In this document: piece after piece, positions 16,677-23,736 of the stretch
How the letters are laid out: each line of letters begins with the position of its first letter
Position numbering within the stretch: the first letter of the stretch is position 1
From: JBOGHU01 sp050742255
GTDB taxonomy: Bacteria; Actinomycetota; Acidimicrobiia; Acidimicrobiales; CADCSY01
Direction of reading: 5' to 3'
DNA: 25,869 nt
NCBI GenBank assembly: GCA_050742255.1
Contig: JBOGHU010000017.1
Location: 1-25,869, forward strand
Position numbers and translations under genes: made by a program
The notes under the pieces: generated by a model
Databases searched by the model: none
What the model was told of the DNA's origin: nothing
What the model saw: the letters and a program-made list of their open reading frames with translations, nothing else

Positions 16677-18452
16677 ATGGCCGAGCACGAGGAGGCCGGG
16701 AACGAGGAGGAGGCCGGGAACGAGGAGGCCGGGCTCGGGGAGCTGCGCCGCCAGGCCCGGGCGCTGGAGGAGGAGGTGGCGGTCCTGCGGCGGAAGCTGC
16801 AGGACACCCCCCGCCGGGTGCGTGCCCTCGAGGAGCGGTTGCTGGAGACCAAGGGCCAGCTGGCCCAGGCGGTGTCGCTGAACGAGAAGCTCACCTACAC
16901 CCTGAGGGAGTCGCGCGAGCACATCGCCAACCTGCGGGAGGAGGTGGAGAAGCTCACCCGGCCCCCCGCCGCCTACGGCACCCTCATCGGCCACAACGAC
17001 GACGGCACGGTCGACGTCTTCTCGGGTGGCCGCAAGATGCGGGTCACCCTGCACCCCAACCTCGACGCGGAGTCGGTCCCCCGCGGCGCCGAGGTGGTCC
17101 TCAACGAGTCGCTCAACGTGGTGATGGCCCGGAACTCGGAGGTCGCGGGTGAGGTGGTCACCATCAAGGAGCTCCTCGAGGACCGCCGGCGCGCCCTCGT
17201 GGTGGGCCGGGCCGACGACGAGCGGGTCGTCGAGATGTCCGACCGCCTCCTCGACGAGCACCTGCGGGCCGGCGACACGCTGCTGATGGACTCCCGCTCG
17301 GGCCTGCTGCTCGAGAAGCTCCCCCGCCCCGAGGTGGAGGAGCTGATCCTGGAGGAGGTGCCCGACGTCTCCTATGAGGACGTGGGCGGCCTCGACGAGC
17401 AGATCGAGCAGATCACCGACGCCATCGAGCTGCCCTTCATCCACCGCCGGCTGTTCGAGGAGTACCGGCTGCCGGCCCCCAAGGGCATCCTGCTGTACGG
17501 CCCGCCCGGGTGCGGCAAGACCCTCATCGCCAAGGCGGTCGCCAACTCGCTGTCCAAGAAGGTGAGCGAGGTCACCGGCATGCCGGCGGCCCGCAGCTAC
17601 TTCCTCAACATCAAGGGCCCCGAGCTGCTGAACAAGTACGTGGGCGAGACGGAGCGCCAGATCCGGCTGGTCTTCCAGAGGGCCAGGGAGAAGTCCGAGG
17701 AGGGCGTCCCCGTGATCGTCTTCTTCGACGAGATGGACAGCCTGTTCCGCACCCGCGGCACGGGCATCAGCTCCGACATGGAGTCGACCATCGTCCCCCA
17801 GCTCCTCGCCGAGATCGACGGGGTCGAGGCCCTCAAGAACGTGATCGTGGTGGGGGCCTCCAACCGGGAGGACCTCATCGACCCCGCCATCCTGCGCCCG
17901 GGGCGCCTCGACGTGAAGATCAAGATCGAGCGGCCCGACGAGGCGGCCGCGGCCCAGATCTTCAGCCGCTACCTGACCGCCGACCTCCCGGTCGACGAGC
18001 CCGAGGTCGCAGAACTGGGCGGCGGCGACGTCGACAAGGCCCTGCGGGCCATGATCGAGCGGACCGTCGAGGTCATGTACCGCACCGACGACGTGAACCG
18101 GTTCCTCGAGGTGACCTACCAGAACGGCGACAAGGAGTCCCTGTACTTCAAGGACTTCGCCTCGGGGGCCATGATCGAGAACATCGTCCGGCGGGCCAAG
18201 AAGCTGGCCATCAAGCGCCTCATCGGGGGGGGAGGCCGTGGCATCCGCTCCGCCGACCTCCTCTCTTCGATCGCCCAGGAGTACAAGGAGCACGAGGACC
18301 TGCCCAACACGACCAACCCCGACGACTGGGCCAAGATCTCGGGCCGCAAGGGCGAGCGAATCGTCTACGTGCGGACCCTGCTCTCAGGCGGTGCCGACGA
18401 GACGACGGGCGGGCGGGCCATCGAACGGGTGGCCACCGGCCAGTACCTGTGA
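16677..18452 (+). CDS. arc: Proteasome-associated AAA+ ATPase ARC (Mpa)
   Basis: The 591-residue hexameric ATPase recognises Pup and threads pupylated proteins into the 20S proteasome. It opens with an acidic repeat (EEAGNEEEAGNEEAG), then a coiled coil at about 20-95 that binds Pup, and tandem OB domains (about 96-225). In the AAA domain Walker A is GPPGCGKT (275-282), Walker B is VIVFFDE (346-352), the pore loop is in KYVGE (320-324), and RPGRLD is near 407-412. The last residues, GQYL, are the proteasome-docking tail with penultimate Tyr. The ATG at 16677 is chosen for its AGGAGGT site. dop follows after 37 bases. Confidence 0.97.
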   Translation: MAEHEEAGNEEEAGNEEAGLGELRRQARALEEEVAVLRRKLQDTPRRVRALEERLLETKGQLAQAVSLNEKLTYTLRESREHIANLREEVEKLTRPPAAYGTLIGHNDDGTVDVFSGGRKMRVTLHPNLDAESVPRGAEVVLNESLNVVMARNSEVAGEVVTIKELLEDRRRALVVGRADDERVVEMSDRLLDEHLRAGDTLLMDSRSGLLLEKLPRPEVEELILEEVPDVSYEDVGGLDEQIEQITDAIELPFIHRRLFEEYRLPAPKGILLYGPPGCGKTLIAKAVANSLSKKVSEVTGMPAARSYFLNIKGPELLNKYVGETERQIRLVFQRAREKSEEGVPVIVFFDEMDSLFRTRGTGISSDMESTIVPQLLAEIDGVEALKNVIVVGASNREDLIDPAILRPGRLDVKIKIERPDEAAAAQIFSRYLTADLPVDEPEVAELGGGDVDKALRAMIERTVEVMYRTDDVNRFLEVTYQNGDKESLYFKDFASGAMIENIVRRAKKLAIKRLIGGGGRGIRSADLLSSIAQEYKEHEDLPNTTNPDDWAKISGRKGERIVYVRTLLSGGADETTGGRAIERVATGQYL

Positions 18453-18477
18453 CGCCCCCGTTCGGCCCGGGCGGCGC

Positions 18478-18489
18478 TAGGGTCGGCCT
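18478..18489 (+). promoter_or_regulatory. Leaderless-type -10 box of dop
   Basis: TAGGGT (18478-18483), six bases, then GTG at 18490. There is no ribosome-binding site in the 37-base arc-dop gap. This suggests an internal promoter giving a leaderless dop-pup-prcBA transcript. Confidence 0.5.
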
Positions 18490-19977
18490 GTGGCCATCCG
18501 CAAGGTGTGCGGCATCGAGACCGAGTACGGAATCGTCCTCCGGGGCGTCGAGGAGTCCAACCCCGTCGCCGTGTCGTCGCTCCTCATCAACTCCTATGTG
18601 AGCTCTCTCCAGCGTCGGGTGGGCTGGGACTTCGAGGACGAGTCGCCGGGCAACGACGCCCGCGGCTACAGCGTCGAGGGGGCCATGGCGCCCGAGGTGG
18701 AGACCAACCTGGTCAACGCCGTGCTCACCAACGGCGCCCGCTACTACGTCGACCACGCCCACCCCGAGCTGTCGACGCCGGAGTGCGCCGACGCCGCCGA
18801 GCTGGTCGTGTGGGACAAGGCGGGGGAACGCATCCTGCAGTCGTCGATGCAGGCCGCGGCGGAGGTGCTCCCACCCGGCCAGGAGGTGGTCGTCTACAAG
18901 AACAACAGCGACCGCAAGGGCAACAGCTACGGCTGCCACGAGAACTACCTGATGGACCGGGCGGTGCCCTTCGGCCACATCGTAAAGGGGATCATGCCCT
19001 TCTTCGTGACCCGCCAGATCTTCACCGGGGCGGGGAAGGTGGGCTCGGAGGCGCCGGGCCCGGCCTCGTCGGAGACGCGGTTCCAGCTCAGCCAGCGGGC
19101 CGACTTCTTCGAGGAGGAGGTGGGGCTGGAGACCACGCTCAAGCGGCCCATAGTGAACACCCGTGACGAGCCTCACGGTGACCCCCAGAAGTACCGGCGG
19201 TTCCACGTCATCGTGGGCGACGCCAACCTGGCGGAGGTGGCGACGTTCCTCAAGGTCGGCACCACGGCCCTGGTCCTGGCCATGATCGAGGACGACGAGC
19301 TGCCCCGCGACCACACCCTGGCGGCGCCGGTGGCCGCCCTGCGCCAGGTGTCGGCCGACGTGGAGCTGACCGGCCTGCTGGAGCTGGTCGGAGGGCGGCG
19401 CGTCAGCGCCCTGGACGTGCAGTGGGAGTACCTCACCTACGCCAAGAAGTACTCCGAGACGCGAGGCCTGGAGGCGGTGGGGGAGGAGGTCGGCGCCGAG
19501 GTCCTGCGCCGCTGGGAGGCAGTCCTGAGCGGCCTCGAGACCGACCCCATGTCGCTGGCCGCCAGCCTGGACTGGGTGGCGAAGTACCGCCTGCTCTGTG
19601 CCTACCGGGAGCGCGGCGGCCTGGGGTGGGACAGCCCCCGCCTGGCCGCCATGGACCTGCAGTACCACGACCTCCGGCCCGGGAAGTCCCTCGTCGCCCG
19701 CCTCGACCTCGAGCGCCTGTGCCGTGACGACGCCGTCGAGGCGGCCATGACCCAGCCTCCGACGACCACCCGGGCCTACTTCCGGGGGAGCTGCCTCCAG
19801 CGCTGGGCGGCCCAGATCGTGGCCGCCAACTGGGACTCCCTCGTCTTCGACGTCGGTGGCGACCCCCTGCGCCGGGTGCCCATGCTGGAGCCCCTCAAGG
19901 GAACTGCTTCACATGTTGCCGAGTTGCTGGAAGGATGTACGACCCCTGCCGAGCTGATCGAACGCATCGGAGCGTAG
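18490..19977 (+). CDS. dop: Pup deamidase/depupylase Dop
   Basis: The 495-residue enzyme is of the carboxylate-amine ligase (glutamine-synthetase-like) fold and removes Pup from substrates; in species with Pup-GGQ it also converts Gln to Glu. The N-terminus is MAIRKVCGIETEYGI. A 'Dop loop' insertion that PafA lacks is present at about residues 35-78 (from SYVSSLQRRVGWDFEDESPG onward). The catalytic Asp is D88 in YYVDHAHPELSTPEC. Conserved nucleotide-site segments are YKNNSDRKGNSYGCHENYL, NTRDEPH and RRFHVIVGDAN. Starting at GTG, it lies between arc and pup, 19 bases before pup. It is paralogous to PafA at 23749. Confidence 0.97.
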   Translation: MAIRKVCGIETEYGIVLRGVEESNPVAVSSLLINSYVSSLQRRVGWDFEDESPGNDARGYSVEGAMAPEVETNLVNAVLTNGARYYVDHAHPELSTPECADAAELVVWDKAGERILQSSMQAAAEVLPPGQEVVVYKNNSDRKGNSYGCHENYLMDRAVPFGHIVKGIMPFFVTRQIFTGAGKVGSEAPGPASSETRFQLSQRADFFEEEVGLETTLKRPIVNTRDEPHGDPQKYRRFHVIVGDANLAEVATFLKVGTTALVLAMIEDDELPRDHTLAAPVAALRQVSADVELTGLLELVGGRRVSALDVQWEYLTYAKKYSETRGLEAVGEEVGAEVLRRWEAVLSGLETDPMSLAASLDWVAKYRLLCAYRERGGLGWDSPRLAAMDLQYHDLRPGKSLVARLDLERLCRDDAVEAAMTQPPTTTRAYFRGSCLQRWAAQIVAANWDSLVFDVGGDPLRRVPMLEPLKGTASHVAELLEGCTTPAELIERIGA

Positions 19978-19996
19978 AGGGCGAGGTGAGAAGCAC

Positions 19997-20191
19997 ATGG
20001 CCGAACGAGAGCAGAGGAGGAAGCCCGCTCGCGTCCGTCACGACGACGCGGTGGAGGAGGTCCCCCAGCGGTCCGAGAAGGGAGAGCGGATCAAGGCCGA
20101 GCTCGACGACCTGCTGGAGGAGATAGACGAGGTCCTCGAGGACAACGCCGAGGACTTCGTGAAGGCGTACGTTCAGAAGGGCGGGGAGTAG
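19997..20191 (+). CDS. pup: Prokaryotic ubiquitin-like protein Pup, ending Gly-Gly-Glu
   Basis: The 64-residue disordered modifier has a charged N-terminal half followed by the conserved DDLLEEIDEVLEDNAEDFVK and then AYVQKGGE. The helix-forming second half binds the ARC coiled coil. The C-terminal residue is already Glu, so PafA can use it directly without deamidation by Dop, as in Corynebacterium. A GAGGTGAG ribosome-binding site precedes the ATG. It is 12 bases upstream of prcB. Confidence 0.97.
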   Translation: MAEREQRRKPARVRHDDAVEEVPQRSEKGERIKAELDDLLEEIDEVLEDNAEDFVKAYVQKGGE

Positions 20192-20203
20192 CCTCGGCAG
20201 TCG

Positions 20204-21040
20204 ATGCCCTTCCCTGTCTTCCCGCCCGGTGAGGACCCGGGCCCGAGCTTCTCGGAGCTGCTGCGCCGGACCGGCGCGGTCCCCCCACCCCCCGACGGGG
20301 TGGTCCGGGGGGTGAGCCACGGCACCACGGTGGCCGCCCTGCGCTACGGCGACGGCGTGGTCATGGCCGGTGACCGCCGAGCCATCTCCGGCAACCTGAT
20401 CAGCTACCGGACCATGGAGAAGGTGTTCCCCGCCGACCGCCACTCGGGCGTGGCCATCGCCGGGGCGGCGGGGCCGGCCACCGACATGGTCAAGCTCTTC
20501 CAGCTCCAGCTCGAGCACTACGAGAAGGTCGAGGGGGCCGAGCTCAGCCTGGACGGCAAGGCCAACCAGCTCGCCGCCATGGTGCGCAGCCACCTGCCCG
20601 CCGCCCTGCAGGGCCTGGCCGTGGTGCCGCTGTTCGCCGGCTACGACTTCCGCCTGCGCGCCGGGCGGCTGTTCCAGTACGACGTCACCGGCGGCCGCTA
20701 CGAGGAGGGCGACTTCGCCTCCGCCGGCTCGGGCAGCCTCCACGCCGCGACCGTCATCAAGATGGGCCACCGGCCTGACCTCGACCGGGGCGGGGCGCTG
20801 GACCTGGCCATCTCCGCCCTGTTCCAGGCCGCCGACGAGGACGCCGCCACCGGCGGGCCGGACCTGGTGCGGGGCATCTTCCCGACCATGGCCACCATCA
20901 CCGAGGCCGGCTTCGACCGGGTCGACGAGCCGGAGGTCTCCGAGCGCTTCCGGCGGCTGCTCGATCACCTGTCGGCGGCCAGGAGCACCGCCTCCACCGG
21001 GGCGGTGCCCACCATCCCCAGGGCCGGCGAGGAGGGCTGA
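20204..21040 (+). CDS. prcB: 20S proteasome beta subunit PrcB
   Basis: The 278-residue precursor of the catalytic subunit. A propeptide of 40 residues ends at H39-G40, and autocleavage would expose the nucleophile Thr41 in SHGTTVAALRYGDGVVMAGD. The conserved residues around AGDRRA, the Lys of MEKVF, AGAAGPATDM and ASAGSGS are all present. It assembles in two inner heptameric rings of the 20S core. It is preceded by pup (12 bases) and followed by prcA after a 3-base gap. Confidence 0.97.
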   Translation: MPFPVFPPGEDPGPSFSELLRRTGAVPPPPDGVVRGVSHGTTVAALRYGDGVVMAGDRRAISGNLISYRTMEKVFPADRHSGVAIAGAAGPATDMVKLFQLQLEHYEKVEGAELSLDGKANQLAAMVRSHLPAALQGLAVVPLFAGYDFRLRAGRLFQYDVTGGRYEEGDFASAGSGSLHAATVIKMGHRPDLDRGGALDLAISALFQAADEDAATGGPDLVRGIFPTMATITEAGFDRVDEPEVSERFRRLLDHLSAARSTASTGAVPTIPRAGEEG

Positions 21041-21043
21041 GAG

Positions 21044-21721
21044 GTGGGCATGCCCTTCTACGTGGCCCCCGAGCAGATGATGAAGGACCGGGCCGACTAC
21101 GCCCGCAAGGGCATCGCCCGAGGCCGGAGCCTGGCCGCGGTCACCTTCGAGGGCGGCATCCTCATCTGCGCCGAGAACCCCTCCAGCAACCTCCGCAAGA
21201 TCAGTGAGATATACGACCGCATCGCGTTCGCAGGGGTGGGCAAGTACAACGAGTTCGACCAGCTGCGCATCGCCGGGGTCCGGGCCGCCGACCTCAAGGG
21301 CTTCGCCTACAGCCGGGACGACGTCGACGCCCGCAGCCTGGCCAACAGCTACGCCCAGATGCTGGGCCAGGCCTTCACCCACGAGATGAAGCCCATGGAG
21401 GTGGAGATCCTCATCGCCGAGGTGGGGGAGACCAGCGCCGGCGACCAGATGTTCCACATCCTCTACGACGGCTCGGTCATGGACGAGACCGGCTTCACCG
21501 TGCTGGGCGGCGAGATCGACGCCATCGGGGGCCGCCTGGGCCAGACCCACGACGCCGGGGCCGACCTGGCCGCCGCCCTGAGGTCCTCCACCGCCGCCCT
21601 GGCCGGTCCTGACCGGTCGCTGGCGCCGGCCGAGCTGGAGGTGGCGGTCCTCGACCGGGGCCAGGGCCGGCGGGCGTTCCGGCGGGTCGAGGGCGAGGAC
21701 CTGGGCGCCCTGCTGGGCTGA
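21044..21721 (+). CDS. prcA: 20S proteasome alpha subunit PrcA
   Basis: The 225-residue protein forms the outer gating rings. The N-terminus, MPFYVAPEQMMKDRADYARKG, matches actinobacterial PrcA, followed by IARGRSLAAVTFEGGILICA and ENPSSNLRKISEIYDRIAFA. It lacks a propeptide and a catalytic Thr, as expected. GTG 21044 and ATG 21050 are both possible starts; the ATG begins exactly at the conserved MPFYV, while the GTG is better spaced from GGAGG at 21031-21035. It is the last gene of the arc-to-prcA run, and a small hairpin covers its stop codon. Confidence 0.96.
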   Translation: MGMPFYVAPEQMMKDRADYARKGIARGRSLAAVTFEGGILICAENPSSNLRKISEIYDRIAFAGVGKYNEFDQLRIAGVRAADLKGFAYSRDDVDARSLANSYAQMLGQAFTHEMKPMEVEILIAEVGETSAGDQMFHILYDGSVMDETGFTVLGGEIDAIGGRLGQTHDAGADLAAALRSSTAALAGPDRSLAPAELEVAVLDRGQGRRAFRRVEGEDLGALLG

Positions 21722-21730
21722 GCCGCCCAG
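21713..21730 (+). terminator. Weak hairpin over the prcA stop codon
   Basis: CTGGGC (21713-21718) pairs with GCCCAG (21725-21730) around a six-base loop containing the TGA. It may attenuate read-through from the proteasome operon into merR. There is no T-run. Confidence 0.3.
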
Positions 21731-21747
21731 AAAATCGGCGAAAACCG

Positions 21748-21785
21748 TTGACCTTGGAGTGAGGTCCAACCCTTAGGCTGATCTT
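21748..21785 (+). promoter_or_regulatory. MerR-type promoter with 20-base spacer
   Basis: The -35 TTGACC (21748-21753) and -10 TAGGCT (21774-21779) are separated by 20 bases, the over-long spacing typical of promoters activated by MerR regulators through DNA distortion. The spacer contains a dyad TTGGA-N6-TCCAA (21754-21769), overlapping a second one, GACCT-N7-AGGTC (21750-21766). The -10 lies six bases before the GTG of merR, so the transcript should be leaderless. Autoregulation of the merR / Cys-rich gene pair is the natural inference. Confidence 0.75.
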
Positions 21786-22235
21786 GTGAGTCAGTTCACG
21801 GTCTCCAAGCTGGCCGATCAGGTCGGGACCTCGCCGGACACGCTGCGGTACTACGAGCGGATCGGCCTGCTCCCCGAGCCTGACCGCAGCGCGGCCGGGT
21901 ACCGGCTCTACGGCGGCGACTCGGTCGAGCGGGTGCGGTTCATAAAGCGGGCCCAGCGCTTCGGCCTGCGACTGGAGGAGATCGGCGAGCTGCTCCAGAT
22001 CCGAGAGCGGGGCCTGTGCCCCTGTGGGCGGACCCGTGCCCTGCTGGAGGAGAAGCTCACCGTGCTCGGGGAGGAGATGGGGGCCCTGACCCGGCTCCGC
22101 GACGACATCCAGCGGATGCTCGACGACGGGCTCCCCGAGCAGGACGGCGGGGCGTGGCAGTGCGCCTCCGAGGGCCTCCAGATCACCGCCAAGCCCGCAC
22201 CCAACCAAGCCAACCAGAGAGGAGACAACCCATGA
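21786..22235 (+). CDS. MerR family transcriptional regulator with cysteine pair (probable metal or thiol sensor)
   Basis: The 149-residue protein has the MerR winged helix-turn-helix (FTVSKLADQVGTSPDTLRYY, then ERIGLLPEPDRSAAGYRLY), SVERVRFIKRAQRFGLRLEEIGELL, and a long dimerisation helix. Candidate ligand cysteines are C78 and C80 (GLCPCGRTR) at the hinge and C126 (AWQCASEG) near the C-terminus. This resembles heavy-metal-responsive MerR proteins such as the ZntR/CadR/CueR group without being assignable to one metal. The last base steps overlap the next ATG (ATGA), so it is translated together with the Cys-rich peptide. The tail KPAPNQANQRGDNP is unlike the rest and may be disordered. Confidence 0.93.
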   Translation: MSQFTVSKLADQVGTSPDTLRYYERIGLLPEPDRSAAGYRLYGGDSVERVRFIKRAQRFGLRLEEIGELLQIRERGLCPCGRTRALLEEKLTVLGEEMGALTRLRDDIQRMLDDGLPEQDGGAWQCASEGLQITAKPAPNQANQRGDNP

Positions 22236-22423
22236 GCACCACCGAGAGCACATGCACGTGCGGCTGCGCGGCCATGACCGTGGTCACCAAGGCCGAGGAG
22301 CCCTGCGGCTGCGGCTGCGAGTGCTGCGGCGGCGAGGTGACCGCCAGCCAGGACGAGGTCGTCCAGCTTCGCAACCTGCGGGCGGGCGTCGAGCGGCGCC
22401 TGGCCGACCTCGGGGAGCGCTGA
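22232..22423 (+). CDS. 63-residue cysteine-rich metal-binding-like microprotein, unknown family
   Basis: Eight of the first 32 residues are Cys, at positions 8, 10, 12, 25, 27, 29, 31 and 32 (CTCGC, then CGCGCECCGG). This CxCxC / CxCxCxCC pattern resembles metallothioneins. A helical, charged tail follows (QDEVVQLRNLRAGVERRLAD). The ATG overlaps the merR stop (ATGA), and GAGAGGAG lies just upstream as a ribosome-binding site, so expression is expected to be controlled by the MerR promoter. It is not mycobacterial MymT, whose Cys spacing differs. Metal sequestration, delivery to the regulator, or redox buffering are all possible; none is shown. Confidence 0.8.
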   Translation: MSTTESTCTCGCAAMTVVTKAEEPCGCGCECCGGEVTASQDEVVQLRNLRAGVERRLADLGER

Positions 22424-22449
22424 TCGCGCTCCCGAAGAGAGGGACGGCT

Positions 22450-23286
22450 GTGACCAGGCCAGCAGGCCCGGCGACGACGAGCCGGGCCAGGATCGTCGAG
22501 TACCTCGCCTTCCATGGGGGCGAGGTGTCCAGCGCCGATGGCCGGAGCCTGACCCGGGCCATGGCCAAGGCGGTCGGGTACCGGGACCAGGGCGCGCTCA
22601 ACGCCATGCTGGGCCGCCTCGAGGGGGAGGGCGTCATCGCCCGGGAGGTGCGAGGTCGGCGGACCTACCGGATCGCCCTCACGGCCCCGCCCGGCAGCGT
22701 GCCCGGCGGGTCGGGGGGGGAGCCGGTGGATCCGCCCCAGCTGCAGCGCTTCGCCGACGACCTGGCCAGCCCCCGGGGCATGCTCCGGGCCACCCTCCTG
22801 CTGGTCCTGGCGGAGCGGCCCGGCCACGGGTTCGACCTGAACGAGCGCCTGAAGCCCTACGGCCTCGGCGCCGAGGACCCCAGCCCGGTGTACCGGGCGC
22901 TGCACTGGCTGGAGCGCTCCGAGCTGGTGCAGTCGAGCTGGGAGATCCGAGAGTCCGGCCCCGCCCGCCGGGTGTACGCCCTGACCTCGCTCGGACGGGA
23001 GGCCCTGGAGCTGGCGGCGGGCAGCCTGCGGGAGCGGCGCGGCCTCCTCGACGAGCAGCTCGGACGGTACCTGGAGGGCCGTGCTGACCCGGGCCTCGAG
23101 GAGCCCCGGCGGGCCTTCGAGGTGCTGGTCGAGGCCAAGCTGTCGGTCACCGCCGCCGATGAGGCCTCGGCCCGCACGAGGGTGGAGGGCGCCCTGGCCG
23201 AGGGGAGGGCGCTCGGCGAGGGCGTGGTCGCGACCGGCAAGGCGTGGGTGTACGGGGCCACCGAGGCCCACCCCGACGTGGCCTAG
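22450..23286 (+). CDS. Two-domain regulator: N-terminal winged helix joined to a PadR domain
   Basis: The 278-residue protein has three parts. Residues 12-77 form a winged helix (ARIVEYLAFHGGEVSSADGR, LNAMLGRLEGEGVIAREVRG, RRTYRIAL). After a Gly/Pro linker (80-96), residues 108-210 are a PadR domain (LLLVLAERPGHGFDLNERL, PSPVYRALHWLERSELVQSS, SGPARRVYALTSLGREAL). Residues 220-270 form a small alpha/beta module (FEVLVEAKLSVTAADEASAR...). PadR proteins usually act as ligand- or stress-responsive repressors. The GTG start follows an AGAGAGGGA ribosome-binding site, 26 bases after the Cys-rich gene, so it is likely in the same operon. Two DNA-binding folds in one chain are unusual. Confidence 0.85.
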   Translation: MTRPAGPATTSRARIVEYLAFHGGEVSSADGRSLTRAMAKAVGYRDQGALNAMLGRLEGEGVIAREVRGRRTYRIALTAPPGSVPGGSGGEPVDPPQLQRFADDLASPRGMLRATLLLVLAERPGHGFDLNERLKPYGLGAEDPSPVYRALHWLERSELVQSSWEIRESGPARRVYALTSLGREALELAAGSLRERRGLLDEQLGRYLEGRADPGLEEPRRAFEVLVEAKLSVTAADEASARTRVEGALAEGRALGEGVVATGKAWVYGATEAHPDVA

Positions 23287-23310
23287 CGCCGCTTCCAGCG
23301 CTGGCCGGCG
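23287..23310. terminator. Possible hairpin between convergent genes
   Basis: CGCCG (23287-23291) and CGGCG (23306-23310) flank a perfect 10-base palindrome CCAGCGCTGG (23295-23304), in the 27-base gap between the PadR-type gene and the DUF2007 gene on the other strand. A bidirectional terminator is plausible but unproven. Confidence 0.35.
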
Positions 23311-23313
23311 AGG

Positions 23314-23649
23314 TCAGCCGCGGGCCAGGACGTGCACGACGGTGAACCCGACCAGCAGGGCCACCACCGCGACCGCCCACCAGCCGAGGCCGGGGGCCGG
23401 CGGCTCGTCGTGGGTCCCGGCGCCGGTTGCGTCGAGCGCCGACTCCACCTCGTCGGCCAGGAGGATCTCGCTGGCCACGTCCAGCTCGTCGACGCTGACC
23501 AGCACCTCGACGTCGCCGACGGGGTAGGGCCCGTCGAGGTTGCCGCGGAGCTGGGTGACGATCCCCTCGGACCCGAGCCGGGCGGCGATGACCCGGGCGG
23601 CGAAGCCGTTGGCCACCGTGGTCACCGGGACCATCCGCAGGCTGGGCAT
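23314..23649 (-). CDS. DUF2007-like (putative signal-transducing) protein with C-terminal membrane helix
   Basis: The 111-residue protein begins MPSLRMVPVTTVANGFAARV and continues with IAARLGSEGI and PYPVGDVEVLVSVDELDVAS. This is the beta-alpha-beta pattern of DUF2007 (F-A-I-L-x-EGI...V-V-V--D---A--IL). An acidic, proline-containing linker (about residues 70-86) leads to one membrane helix (LGWWAVAVVALLVGFTVVHV), so the domain is tail-anchored with the N-terminus in the cytoplasm. It is encoded opposite to its neighbours and divergent from pafA. A TATCCT box lies exactly six bases upstream of the ATG. Confidence 0.8.
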   Translation of the reverse strand: MPSLRMVPVTTVANGFAARVIAARLGSEGIVTQLRGNLDGPYPVGDVEVLVSVDELDVASEILLADEVESALDATGAGTHDEPPAPGLGWWAVAVVALLVGFTVVHVLARG

Positions 23650-23661
23650 GCCCCGAGGATA
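23650..23661 (-). promoter_or_regulatory. Leaderless-type -10 box of the DUF2007 gene
   Basis: On the minus strand TATCCT (23661-23656) is followed by six bases (23655-23650) and the ATG at 23649, the same geometry as at pafA on the opposite side of this 99-base divergent gap. Confidence 0.5.
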
Positions 23662-23736
23662 CCCCCGCTGCGACCCCGGCCCGGCCCGACTCCGCCAGGG
23701 TCGGGTCCTGACGCCACCGCGGGGCGGATCCACCGG

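Noticed and set aside
16581..18293. Long minus-strand open frame opposite arc
   Set aside because: Antisense to the highly conserved ARC ATPase; the translation is Leu/Asp/Gly/His-rich noise with no family match.
19895..21769. Long minus-strand open frame opposite pup, prcB and prcA
   Set aside because: Spans three well-identified genes and the merR promoter in antisense, with no domain or plausible start signal.
22232..22423. Second Pup-like protein
   Set aside because: Length is similar to Pup, but it lacks the DDLLEEIDEVLE helix and the GGE/GGQ end; it ends GER and is Cys-rich.
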